From positions 1 through 64,000 of the forward strand of contig NZ_MTLG01000081.1 in the NCBI RefSeq assembly GCF_002192695.1: 64,000 bases of DNA, read 5' to 3'. A model generated the notes under the pieces. The model had not been told where the DNA came from. It did not search any database and worked only from the letters and a program-made list of their open reading frames with translations. The position numbers were made by a program, and so were the translations under genes. Shown here in pieces: positions 54,643 to 62,766 of this stretch (positions are counted from its first letter, which is position 1; every line of letters begins with the position of its first letter). Source of the DNA: Achromobacter xylosoxidans. GTDB lineage: Bacteria; Pseudomonadota; Gammaproteobacteria; Burkholderiales; Burkholderiaceae_B.

Positions 54643-55362
54643 TTAACCCTTCTCCCCAGAGATCGACACGGGGCCGTAGGGATACTTCGCGTTGGGCTGG
54701 TCGGCCCAGTCCATGAAATCCGCGCGCGCGCCCGGGAAACCCACCATCTTCCAACCCACCATGTTCTTGTTGCCGCCATACATCGGATCGGCGAAGAAGC
54801 CTTCCTTGGTGTTGGAGAGCAGGAAACTGAAGAACGTCCTGGCGGGCACGCTCTCGAATTCGATCTTGCCGCCTTGCAAGTCCTTGAGGATCTGCTCCTG
54901 CAGCGCCTTGTCCAGTTCGGCATAGGCCTTGCCGTGCGTCTTCACGCACCAGGCGTCACAGGCCTCGATGCCGTGGCGGTAGACCTCGCGGGGATTCTGG
55001 TTCAGCTGGTAGCCCAGTTCCGGCACCTGGTCGGTGTGGAACGGCCCCTGCATGTACCAGAGCTTGCCATGGCCGAACGGAGTTTCCATCTGGCGATCGA
55101 TGAACTCCGGCACGCCGGCCTCGATGGCGCCGGGACCGTACTGGTCGGCGGGAATCAGATGATCCACCGCGGCCACGATGAAGGCCCATTCGGCCTTGGT
55201 GAAGTAGGTGGGTTCGTAGGGCTTGGCCGCGCGCGCCGCGGCGCCGTCCGGCTCGTTGGTACAGCCGGTGGTCATTGCGCCCACCGCCAGCGTCGACGCC
55301 GGCACGATGGCCAACGCCTGCAGGAACCGCCTGCGCGGCTTTGCGTCTTCTGTCATAGACAT
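54643..55362 (-). CDS. Tat-exported small subunit (gluconate 2-dehydrogenase subunit 3)
   Basis: A 239-residue subunit with a twin-arginine signal (KPRRRFLQALAIVPASTLAV) and the gluconate_2-dh3 fold (TYFTKAEWAFIVAAVDHLIP; YGPGAIEAGVPEFIDRQME; FFADPMYGGNKNMVGWKMVG). It guides the flavoprotein through the Tat pathway and stabilises it. A Cys right after the hydrophobic core (TTGC) could be lipidated, though the lipobox is imperfect. First gene of the three-gene operon; the stop is 3 bases before the flavoprotein ATG. Confidence 0.92.
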   Translation of the reverse strand: MSMTEDAKPRRRFLQALAIVPASTLAVGAMTTGCTNEPDGAAARAAKPYEPTYFTKAEWAFIVAAVDHLIPADQYGPGAIEAGVPEFIDRQMETPFGHGKLWYMQGPFHTDQVPELGYQLNQNPREVYRHGIEACDAWCVKTHGKAYAELDKALQEQILKDLQGGKIEFESVPARTFFSFLLSNTKEGFFADPMYGGNKNMVGWKMVGFPGARADFMDWADQPNAKYPYGPVSISGEKG

Positions 55363-55617
55363 CTCCGTGAATACTCCAAGTTGTCCTAGCCACCGAACAT
55401 GAACCTGGGAACACGAACCGCCGAGCTAGTGACAACACGCTCTTCGCTTGCAGAAAATCGACCCGCTCCCCACGACATGGAGCTTGGGAAAGGGTGCGCA
55501 CATTATGCGCTTTTTAGGCCATCTGATACGCTCGATCGACCATATCAGATCGATTTTCTTGACATGAAAATAAGTTTTGCATTAAGGACAAAGTAAGAGG
55601 CTTTGCACTAGACCCGC
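55363..55617. promoter_or_regulatory. Divergent promoter region between dehydrogenase operon and 55618 gene
   Basis: About 255 bases without a gene. On the plus strand TTGACA (55559-55564) and ATTAAG (55581-55586) with 16-base spacing make a fair sigma-70 promoter about 30 bases upstream of the next ATG. A TCTGATA / TATCAGA dyad (55520-55550) just upstream could be an operator. No promoter for the leftward operon was pinned. Confidence 0.5.
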
Positions 55618-56202
55618 ATGTCAACGGACCCACGCATGAACGAAAAAACCAAGACCTGGCGCAGCACCACGACGACGCGCAGCTGGAGCGCCGCGAAGGA
55701 CCTGACGCCCGAGCAGCGCGCCAACATCGAAGCACTGCTGGACGGCGGGATGGACGGCGCCACGGTCAGCGAAACCTGGAGCTATGCCGGCATCGAAAAC
55801 GGCGAGTCCTTCAAGGTCGAGATCAAGAATGGCGCGGTCACGGTCAATGGCCGCAAGTACGACAGCCTGGACGCAGTGCCGCGCGCCGAACGCGAGCGCA
55901 TCGAGGCATTGCGCGCCGGCCAGGGAGACGGCGGCCTGTGGGACATGCTGCGCAATGCCGGCGTGGACGTGGACAATCTCGCGCCGGAATTGAAGCCGCG
56001 GGATGCCAAGCCGGAATTCGTGATCGAGACCGATGATCCGGCGCAGGCCCGCGCTTCGGCGGCATCCGTCCAATCGCCCCCGAACGCGGGCCTGCCGCCG
56101 GGCGCCGTGCCGGCCAAGGGCGGCGGCCTGCGCAGGACGCTGCTTTTCGGCGTCGCGATCGGCTTGGGCTGGTGGGTGGCGCGGGCGCTGAACCTGTTCT
56201 GA
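55618..56202 (+). CDS. Unrecognised C-terminally membrane-anchored protein
   Basis: A 194-residue protein that I do not recognise. The N-terminal half is polar, with a Thr/Ser-rich start and EQRANIEALLDGGMDGATVS. VKNGAVTVNGRKYDSLDAVP-like segment IKNGAVTVNGRKYDSLDAVP suggests a small beta-hairpin module. A charged Ala/Pro linker then leads to one C-terminal membrane helix (LLFGVAIGLGWWVARALNLF). The topology is a cytoplasmic domain with a tail anchor. No strong SD; ATG 55636 is an alternative start. A good promoter lies just upstream. Confidence 0.7.
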   Translation: MSTDPRMNEKTKTWRSTTTTRSWSAAKDLTPEQRANIEALLDGGMDGATVSETWSYAGIENGESFKVEIKNGAVTVNGRKYDSLDAVPRAERERIEALRAGQGDGGLWDMLRNAGVDVDNLAPELKPRDAKPEFVIETDDPAQARASAASVQSPPNAGLPPGAVPAKGGGLRRTLLFGVAIGLGWWVARALNLF

Positions 56203-56371
56203 AGCGCCAAGGACTGCGCAACGCGCCCGGCGAATTGTTTCAAAACTTGGCCGGCGCACGCGGCAACGCTGTGCGCGACATGCATGGAAACATAAGGACA
56301 AAGCCCGCCAGGAGCGGCGCGCCTACGATCTGGGATTCCCGATGCGCGCGGCCTGCGCGCCTGGAGTCCGG

Positions 56372-56968
56372 ATGCGCGTACTGCACTCGCTCAGAGCCCG
56401 TGTCGCCGCCAGTCTGGCAGGCATAGGCTCTCTGCTCGCCGCGGCCAGCGTCGCGATTTACGGCGCCTACGGCAAGCTCAACCGCGCGTCCGAACCCGTA
56501 TATGGCGCCGATGTCTCGATCCAGACCGGCCAGTGGCAGGTGGTGCCGCGCCGCGCCTGGACCGCTTCCGCCCCCAAGGTCTACGGCGTGCCGCTCAAGC
56601 CCGGCGCCACGGCGCTGGTGGTCGAGGCCGACCTCACCAACCGCACCGCCGAATCGAGCGCCGACTATCTCGGACTGCTGCGTTGGAATGCGCCGCTGGG
56701 AGCGGCTGCAGGCAAACCCATGGCGGTCGGGCTGCGCGACTCGCAGCAAATGCCTTACCTGCAGCCCGGCCTGCCCGAGCGCATGGCCTTTGTCTGGATG
56801 CTGCCTCCCGCGGCGGCGGCTCCGGCGCGCACCGCGCTTGCCGTGCAGAGCAAGATCTACAAGCCGGTGGACAATCTGTATGGCGCGCCAGGCTGGTTCA
56901 ATCCCGCGAACGTGGGTCGGATCGAGTTGCCGATAGCCCCGGACGGCGTACAGGAGTCCGCGCCATGA
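56372..56968 (+). CDS. Uncharacterised exported anchored protein, first of a trio
   Basis: A 198-residue protein of unknown function with an N-terminal membrane anchor or signal (LAGIGSLLAAASVAIYGAYG), then a beta-rich domain (VYGVPLKPGATALVVEADLT with TNRTAESSADYLGLL; YLQPGLPERMAFVWMLP). The pattern is like Ig-fold (DUF4352-type) domains. An in-frame ATG at 56342 could add ten residues; SD support is weak for both, and 56372 puts the basic stretch right before the helix. The stop overlaps the next start (ATGA), and similar overlap follows, so three genes form one operon. Confidence 0.7.
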   Translation: MRVLHSLRARVAASLAGIGSLLAAASVAIYGAYGKLNRASEPVYGADVSIQTGQWQVVPRRAWTASAPKVYGVPLKPGATALVVEADLTNRTAESSADYLGLLRWNAPLGAAAGKPMAVGLRDSQQMPYLQPGLPERMAFVWMLPPAAAAPARTALAVQSKIYKPVDNLYGAPGWFNPANVGRIELPIAPDGVQESAP

Positions 56969-57546
56969 GCGTGCGGCTGGGTACCCTGCTGCTGGTGCTG
57001 GCCGCCGCGCTGGCCCTGTACGCCATGCAGCGCAGCACGCCCCGCTACATGGCGCTGACCGGTCCCATCACGGCAAGCGGCGCCATGGGACAGACAGTAA
57101 GCGCCAGGCAATTCGACGTCACCGTGGAGCGCGTGCAGTTCGCTCAGCAACTGAACTACAAGAGCCTGAGCGCTACGCAGACGCGCACGACGGGCGGCGT
57201 CTGGGCCATCGTCTGGCTGCGCCTGGCGGCCCGGGACACGTCGGCCACTGTCGGCGAAGCCGCCTGGCTCGGACCCGGCGGCCTGGCCTACCGCCACACG
57301 GACCGCCTTGTGCTTGCGCGCAATCAACCGCCCCACGCCTTGGAACCGGGCCTGCCGCGCACCGTGCGGCTGGTGTTCGAGATCCGGCCGGATCAGGCCC
57401 GCGATGCCACGCTGCTGCTGTCCGCGCGCTATGACCCGCGCCTGGATTCGCAGGTGCGCATTGCGCTGGACGACGTCCCGCTGGACACCTCCGGCCGGCC
57501 CATCGCCGCCGCCAGCTACGATCTGGAACAGGAGGCCGCCCCATGA
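56965..57546 (+). CDS. Uncharacterised exported anchored protein, second of a trio
   Basis: A 193-residue protein. An N-terminal hydrophobic helix (LGTLLLVLAAALALYAM) is followed by a probable beta-sandwich: FDVTVERVQFAQQLNY, WAIVWLRLAARDTSATVGEA and LPRTVRLVFEIRPDQARDAT. It starts inside the upstream stop (ATGA) and its own stop overlaps the third gene. No enzymatic motif. A partner in an envelope complex is the best guess, with no functional proof. Confidence 0.75.
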   Translation: MSVRLGTLLLVLAAALALYAMQRSTPRYMALTGPITASGAMGQTVSARQFDVTVERVQFAQQLNYKSLSATQTRTTGGVWAIVWLRLAARDTSATVGEAAWLGPGGLAYRHTDRLVLARNQPPHALEPGLPRTVRLVFEIRPDQARDATLLLSARYDPRLDSQVRIALDDVPLDTSGRPIAAASYDLEQEAAP

Positions 57547-58109
57547 ACGATGCGGCCGCGAGCGAACGGCGCTGGAGCCGCCGCAGCCTGTGGCTGCTGC
57601 CCGTGCTGCTGGCGCTGACGCTGTACTGGAGCGGCCGCGACAGCGTGGCCCGCTGGCTCGCAGGCCGCGAATTGCAGCCGCGCGACATCGCGGCCGGCGC
57701 GCAGGCGCCGCTGGGCGGCGCGCAATGGCAGCTGCGGCAATTCGCGGTGCTGGAGCCGCCGGCCGGCAGGGGCTGGCAGCCCGGCTCGCGCGCCGCGCTG
57801 GCCGCCTTCTCCGTGCAGGTGCAATCCGCCGATCTGCCCACGCGCTGGCGCGGCTGCCGCATTGCGCTGCACGACGCGCAGGGGCGCACCTGGCTGCCCG
57901 CCATCGCCCCGGCGCTGCGCCTGCCGCGCGGCACGGCGCGCGGTTGCGTGGCTGCGGCCCACAGCGGCGCCGCCCCCGGCGCCAGCGTCGAAATCATGGA
58001 AGCCTTCATGGTGCCTGCCGATGCAGCCGCGCCCTGGTCGATCACCGTGTCCATCGATGCCGAACGGCCCGCCTACCTGCGCTTCGCGCCGCCGGAGCCT
58101 GCCGGCTGA
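57543..58109 (+). CDS. Uncharacterised exported anchored protein, third of a trio
   Basis: A 188-residue protein with an N-terminal anchor (SLWLLPVLLALTLYW), then a soluble domain (LGGAQWQLRQFAVLEPPAGR; AALAAFSVQVQSADLPTRWR; VEIMEAFMVPADAAAPWSIT). The architecture equals that of the two upstream genes, although sequence identity is low. ATGA overlap with the second gene. It converges with a polytopic membrane protein gene that ends one base away. Confidence 0.75.
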   Translation: MNDAAASERRWSRRSLWLLPVLLALTLYWSGRDSVARWLAGRELQPRDIAAGAQAPLGGAQWQLRQFAVLEPPAGRGWQPGSRAALAAFSVQVQSADLPTRWRGCRIALHDAQGRTWLPAIAPALRLPRGTARGCVAAAHSGAAPGASVEIMEAFMVPADAAAPWSITVSIDAERPAYLRFAPPEPAG

Positions 58110-58110
58110 C

Positions 58111-59385
58111 TCATGCCGCTGGCGCGGGCGCCGCACTGCGCATCTTCCAGGGTGCGTAGGCGCATTCCAGCACGGCAGCCAGAAAGCAGATGCGCACGGG
58201 TTCGATCAGCAGGCCCGTGGAAGAATCGCGGAAAGGACTGCCAAAGAGCAGCGAAACGCCATGCGCCAGCACCTGCCAGGTATCCAGGTCGTGCGGGCCG
58301 ATCAGGCGCGCCGCGCCGTACCACAGCCACGCCGCGCCCCAGTCGATCAGGCGGTAGCCCACGATGAGCGTGACCAGCAGCAAGGCGCTGCTGTGAAAGG
58401 CCAGGCGCACGCCGCTGGCCAGCGGCAGATAGCGTTTGCGGTAGCCGGCCACGAAATGTTCGACGAAATCGCGCAGAAAGCGCGGCACGGCGCGGTAGCG
58501 GTCGCCCAGCCTTTGCAGCCGTTCATAGCGCCTGAGTTCGGCGTCGTCGCGCACGTCGTAGCCATAGACCAGCGCCGCCATCACCAGCCATATCACCGGC
58601 AGCAAGGCATAGAAGAACAGGCTGAGCAGCGCCGCGCCCAGACTGGGCCCTTGCGCCTCCACGGGCGTCATGCCCGCCGCCCAGGCATTCGAAACGGGCG
58701 TCAGCATGTTCATGAGCGACTGCAGCAGCGCCTCCAAGCCGCGCCGGTCGGCCAGCCACTGCCACGCCTGGTCCTTCCAACGGCTGATGACGTACAGGCC
58801 GATCAACACCCAGTTGGTTTCGCACAGCACCACCAGCCATTGCCAGCGGCCCTTGCCCGTGCGGTCGCGCGCCGTCACCGCCGCCTTGCGCACCAGCCAG
58901 GAGATCGCCACCGAGACCAGCAGCCAGCGGGAATCCAGCGCATCCAGCACATTGCCGTGCTCGCCCAGCGGATCCAGCCCATAGGCCAGGCGCGAGTACT
59001 GCCGCACGATGTCGCCCAGAAAGCCCCAGGCCGCGTAGTAGGCAAAGAACGGCAGCAAGGCCACCGTCAACGCCTGCCCCAGCCGCCCTCTGCTTCCGCC
59101 AGTCTCGGCCTGCCCGGCGCGCGCCGCTTCCTGCGCGCCGCACAGGGCTGGCAGGCCCGGCAACAGCACGAGGAACATCGCGACGGTAGTGACCAGCTGC
59201 GCCAGCGCCACCAGCGTAAGCACGGCCAGGCCGGCCAGATGGTTGGCGAAGCCGGTCTGCGCCGCCACCCACAGCAGCACATCGCGGGCCAGCGTGCCTG
59301 CCAGCACCAGCGCCATCAATTGCGGCCAGAACCGCAGCCACAGCCGGCCGGTGAGCGCCCATGGCGCGAGTACGGACTCGAGCAT
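58111..59385 (-). CDS. Polytopic membrane protein of unknown function
   Basis: A 424-residue protein with about 6-8 membrane segments (LVLAGTLARDVLLWVAAQTG; LVALAQLVTTVAMFLVLLPG; LLSLFFYALLPVIWLVMAAL; ALLLVTLIVGYRLIDWGAAW). A charged cytoplasmic loop (VRDDAELRRYERLQRLGDRY) sits in the middle. I do not recognise the family. ATG 59385 is chosen because GTAGGC lies near it and the upstream extension is basic, non-hydrophobic and overlaps the GNAT gene. It converges, without a gap, on the trio of anchored proteins; whether they form a complex is open. Confidence 0.75.
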   Translation of the reverse strand: MLESVLAPWALTGRLWLRFWPQLMALVLAGTLARDVLLWVAAQTGFANHLAGLAVLTLVALAQLVTTVAMFLVLLPGLPALCGAQEAARAGQAETGGSRGRLGQALTVALLPFFAYYAAWGFLGDIVRQYSRLAYGLDPLGEHGNVLDALDSRWLLVSVAISWLVRKAAVTARDRTGKGRWQWLVVLCETNWVLIGLYVISRWKDQAWQWLADRRGLEALLQSLMNMLTPVSNAWAAGMTPVEAQGPSLGAALLSLFFYALLPVIWLVMAALVYGYDVRDDAELRRYERLQRLGDRYRAVPRFLRDFVEHFVAGYRKRYLPLASGVRLAFHSSALLLVTLIVGYRLIDWGAAWLWYGAARLIGPHDLDTWQVLAHGVSLLFGSPFRDSSTGLLIEPVRICFLAAVLECAYAPWKMRSAAPAPAA

Positions 59386-59492
59386 GCCTACACCCTGCAG
59401 TGCGCGGATTGAAGCGGACGATGTTAATGCCGCCGGGACGCACGGAGTGTTACCGCTCGCCACGATTGCGCACAGGGTGTCAATATACGGCC

Positions 59493-59948
59493 ATGAACAC
59501 ACTGACATACCGCCCCGCCACCGCCGACGACGTTCCTGCCTGCCTGACGATCCGGGGCCAGACGAGAGAGAACGCATTTTCCGTGGAGGCATTGCGCGCG
59601 CTGGGCATCACCGCGGACAGCTGGGCCGCCGGCGTGCGCGCGGGCGACCTGCCCGGCTTTGTCGCCTGCGCGCATGGCCGGGTGACGGGCTACTGCTTCG
59701 GCGACCGCGATAGCGGTGAAATCGTGGTGCTGGCCCTGCTGCCCGAGAGCGAGAACCAGGGCGCGGGCAGGACGCTGCTGCAACTGATGGTCCGGCATCT
59801 GGCAAGCCTGGGACACAAGCGCCTGTTCCTGGCCTGCGCCAGCGATCCCGCCGTGCGTTCCCATGGCTTCTACCGCCACTTGGGGTGGACGCCCACCGGC
59901 GAACGCGATGAGGCCGGCGACGACATCCTGGAACTGTCGATCAGATAG
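59493..59948 (+). CDS. GNAT-family N-acetyltransferase
   Basis: A 151-residue acetyltransferase. The N-terminal TYRPATADDVPACLTIRGQT is typical, and the acetyl-CoA loop is ENQGAGRTLLQLMVRHL (Q/R-x-x-G-x-G/A). SHGFYRHLGWTPTGERD is the C-terminal substrate segment. Short form of GNAT. ATG 59493 was chosen because it has CAGGGTG upstream and a natural N-terminus. The last 8 bases overlap the convergent ABC-F gene stop. Confidence 0.88.
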   Translation: MNTLTYRPATADDVPACLTIRGQTRENAFSVEALRALGITADSWAAGVRAGDLPGFVACAHGRVTGYCFGDRDSGEIVVLALLPESENQGAGRTLLQLMVRHLASLGHKRLFLACASDPAVRSHGFYRHLGWTPTGERDEAGDDILELSIR

Positions 59949-61554
59949 TTTCCAGGCGCCAGCCTGCGCAGCCCGCAACCAGCCGGTGCGTCAGCGCCAG
60001 GCTGTCCATGAACGCATCGTCATGGGACACGACGACCAAGGCGCCCCGGTAGGCGCGCAGCATGGTCTCCAATGCCTGCATCGAGGGCAGGTCCAGGTGA
60101 TTGCTGGGCTCATCCAGCAACAGCAATTGCGCGGGCGGGTCCGCGTACAAGGCGCAGGCCAGCGCGGCCTTCAGGCGCTCTCCTCCGCTGAGTTCGCCGC
60201 TGGGCGCCGCGATCTTGCGCGCGTCCAGGCCCAGTTGAGCCAGGCGTGTGCGCAAGTCGGCTTGCGTCGCGCTGCGATTGGCCGCCTGCAACTGCGCCAG
60301 CACCGGCTGCTCCGGCCCCAGCATGGCCAGCCCCTGATCCAGATACACGGCCCTTGCCGCGACCCGGCAGGTTCCGCCCGATGCCTGCAACTGTCCCGCC
60401 AGCACCTTGAGCAAGGTCGACTTGCCGCAGCCGTTCGGACCGACCACGCCGACGCGCTGCCGCCCGCCCAACGTCAGGTCGATGCGGCGCGTGACGGCCG
60501 GGACAAACGGCAGCTCCACCGCGTCCAGCTCGGCGATGCGCCGCTGCGCAGGTGTAGCGGCTGGCGGCGCATGCAGCACGATGGCGTCCTGGTCATCGAC
60601 CTGTTCGGCCGCCTCGCGCACGCGCAAGGCAAGCTGCTCGCTGGCCGCCTCATGCTGGCGCCGCAGCTTGCCCGCGGACGTTTCGCTGCGCGCCTTCTGC
60701 CGGCCCAGCAGGATCTTGGCCTGATTGGCGTCGCGCGCCTGGCGGTTGCCGCGCGCCTGACGGCGTTCCTGGCGTTCGCGCTGTACGCGCAGGGCCTGTT
60801 CCTCACGCTGGCGCTCATGCTTGCGCTGCTCCAGCAGCGACAGCGCGTTGCACCGCTCCTCTTCCTTGCACTGCGCATAAAAACTGTAGGCGCCCCCATA
60901 CGCGCGCAGCCCAAGCGGCGACAATTCCACGATGCGCTGCATCGCCCCCAGCAGTTGCCGGTCGTGGCTGATCACCAGCAAACCGCGCGGCCAACGCCGC
61001 AGCTGCTCGGCCAAGGCCAGCCGGTTCGGCCTGTCCAGATGGTTGGTAGGTTCGTCCAGGATCAGGAAGTCCGCTTCCGACAGCAAGGCGCCGATCAAGG
61101 CGACACGCATGGCCTCGCCGCCGCTGAGCGCGGCGGCCGGCGTCGCGGCGTCCAGATGGCCCAGGCCGCAGCGCTCCAGCTCCTGCTGCAACGCGAGGCG
61201 CGCATCCCAGCGCTCGCCCACGAGGTCGAAGTCCTCGGCGGCGGCGCTGCCCGCTTCGATGCGCCCAAGCGCAGCCAGCGTGGCCTGCATGCCGGCCAGG
61301 CCGGCCACGGTCTCGGCCACGCGCGGCGCGGCCTGCTGTGCCAGGTAATGCACGCTGCCCGAGCGCAGGCAACGGCCGCTGGCGGGCGGCAGCAGGCCGG
61401 CAAGAATGCGGGCCAGCACGCTCTTGCCCACGCCATTGCGGCCCACCAGCCCGGTAGGCCGCAGGTCGAACTGTTCGTCGAGACCGGAGAATAGCGTTCT
61501 GCCGTCCGGCAGAACATAGGACACGCCTTCCAGCGCGATGTAGGGATTCGTCAT
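59941..61554 (-). CDS. ABC-F family ATPase
   Basis: A 537-residue soluble protein with two ABC domains and no membrane part. Domain 1: Walker A GRNGVGKSVLARIL, signature LSGGEAMRVAL, Walker B LILDEPTNHLD. Domain 2: GPNGCGKSTLLKVL, LSGGERLKAAL, LLLLDEPSNHLD. The linker between them is highly charged and helical (rich in Arg, Gln and Ala around residues 250-330), the part that enters the ribosomal E/P site in translation factors. Members act as ribosome quality or antibiotic-protection factors. Which is not decidable here; the leader has small ORFs and hairpins that may regulate it. Confidence 0.92.
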   Translation of the reverse strand: MTNPYIALEGVSYVLPDGRTLFSGLDEQFDLRPTGLVGRNGVGKSVLARILAGLLPPASGRCLRSGSVHYLAQQAAPRVAETVAGLAGMQATLAALGRIEAGSAAAEDFDLVGERWDARLALQQELERCGLGHLDAATPAAALSGGEAMRVALIGALLSEADFLILDEPTNHLDRPNRLALAEQLRRWPRGLLVISHDRQLLGAMQRIVELSPLGLRAYGGAYSFYAQCKEEERCNALSLLEQRKHERQREEQALRVQRERQERRQARGNRQARDANQAKILLGRQKARSETSAGKLRRQHEAASEQLALRVREAAEQVDDQDAIVLHAPPAATPAQRRIAELDAVELPFVPAVTRRIDLTLGGRQRVGVVGPNGCGKSTLLKVLAGQLQASGGTCRVAARAVYLDQGLAMLGPEQPVLAQLQAANRSATQADLRTRLAQLGLDARKIAAPSGELSGGERLKAALACALYADPPAQLLLLDEPSNHLDLPSMQALETMLRAYRGALVVVSHDDAFMDSLALTHRLVAGCAGWRLETI

Positions 61555-61580
61555 GTGCGATTCCAAGGATGCCAAGAACT

Positions 61581-61680
61581 CCCCCTGCTCTTTGGGGGTG
61601 GGTGGAGACTGGCCGTCGCGAAGACGGCGGCATCAGTGGCGCATGGCGAATGACTCCTGGTGATGTGAGGGATGCAGCAT
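61581..61680 (-). promoter_or_regulatory. Possible regulatory leader of the ABC-F gene
   Basis: Reading the minus strand, a 15-codon ORF (61633-61680) ends in ATG-CGC-CAC-TGA; its internal ATG has AGGAG 9 bases upstream and could give the tripeptide MRH. A GCCGTC/GACGGC hairpin (61612-61628) and a CCCCC/GGGGG hairpin (61581-61598) follow before the ABC-F start. Such short ORFs with hairpins precede many ABC-F resistance genes, but a T-run is missing. Confidence 0.3.
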
Positions 61681-61691
61681 TGTAATGGGGA

Positions 61692-62582
61692 TCACCGCCT
61701 GACCTGGGCATCCTGCTCGATCGTGGCCAGCAGAACGCGCCTGAGCGCGCTGGTCAGATGGCTGCGCGCCTCGTTCTCGAACAGTCCGACGGTCCGCTGC
61801 GCGGATGGATCATCGAAGTAGGCGACGCGCAGCCGCGGATCTTCCTCCCAGTGCGCCGCGCGCGTGAGCGGCACGATGGTCACGCCGACATCCTGATGGA
61901 CCAGTTCGACCATGGTCCGCAGTGAATTGATTTCCAGGTACTCGCCGAACTTCAGATGGTTCCTGCGTATGAAGGCGTCGATCAGCGCCCCCGTATGCGT
62001 GTCGCGCGAAGGCCTCAGAAAGAGCCGCCGCGCCATCAGGCTGGCCACGTCCGCCTTGCCCGCCGCCTGGCGGTTCGCAATGAACACGAACGGTTCGGTG
62101 TAAAGCGGCGTCCATTGCGTGCCGGAAGGCAGTTTGTGGGCGTTCTTGACCGCCAGCGCCGCGTCCAGTTCCCCGGCCCGCACGCGCAGCGACAGGTCGC
62201 CGGAAAAACTGATCACCGGCTGCACGTTCAGCTTGGGATGCGAGTCCCGCAGGGTCAGTACGGCGCGCGCCAGGAACGCCATCGACGTGCCCACCGACCC
62301 CACGTCGATGGAACCCACCAGTTCGTCGCCGGCGGGGCCGTCGCGCAGGTCGTCGTACACCGCCAGCAGCTGTTCGGCCCGCGGCAGCAGCCGGTGTCCG
62401 CCTTCGCTCAGGGACACGATCTTGCCGCTGCGGTCGAACAGGGTGACGCCCAGGTCGTCTTCCAGCGCGCGCATCTGCAGGCTGACCGCGGCCGGCGTCA
62501 GCGACACCCGCTCCGACGCCGCGGCGAACGACCCGCTGCGCGCCACGGCGACGAAGGTACGGAAGAAGCGGATCGAGCTCAT
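61692..62582 (-). CDS. LysR-type regulator divergent from a peptide ABC transporter
   Basis: A 296-residue LysR protein: FFRTFVAVARSGSFAAASER then SLTPAAVSLQMRALEDDLG (HTH), LFDRSGKIVSLSEGG, and an effector domain from VGSIDVGSVGTSMAFLAR. It diverges from the DppB-like permease gene at 62767, with overlapping dyads in the 184-base AT-rich gap. The transporter is the likely target. Confidence 0.9.
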   Translation of the reverse strand: MSSIRFFRTFVAVARSGSFAAASERVSLTPAAVSLQMRALEDDLGVTLFDRSGKIVSLSEGGHRLLPRAEQLLAVYDDLRDGPAGDELVGSIDVGSVGTSMAFLARAVLTLRDSHPKLNVQPVISFSGDLSLRVRAGELDAALAVKNAHKLPSGTQWTPLYTEPFVFIANRQAAGKADVASLMARRLFLRPSRDTHTGALIDAFIRRNHLKFGEYLEINSLRTMVELVHQDVGVTIVPLTRAAHWEEDPRLRVAYFDDPSAQRTVGLFENEARSHLTSALRRVLLATIEQDAQVRR

Positions 62583-62609
62583 CGGGTGGGTGCCATATCG
62601 GTAAGAATA

Positions 62610-62644
62610 ACTTTATATATCACAAAGTAATTTTAGTTTTACTT
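62610..62644. promoter_or_regulatory. Putative LysR operators, overlapping dyads
   Basis: ACTTT (62610-62614) pairs with AAAGT (62624-62628), and AAGTAA (62625-62630) pairs with TTACTT (62639-62644), so two dyads share the AAAGTAA element. The interval is AT-rich and lies 28 bases from the LysR start, typical of recognition and activation sites. Confidence 0.5.
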
Positions 62645-62766
62645 CTTTATGACAGGACGTCAAAGTTACGTCGTCCCGCAGCCGAGCCGGCATAGCGGCC
62701 CCGTCAACCGTATCGTCACCATCGCGCTGCCGCGGCAGGCGCCGGGACGTGAGCTACGAGCCCCCT

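Noticed and set aside
51751..55389. A 1212-codon open frame on the plus strand across the dehydrogenase operon
   Set aside because: It is antisense to three well-recognised genes with heme, FAD and Tat motifs and shows the usual composition of GC-rich shadow frames.
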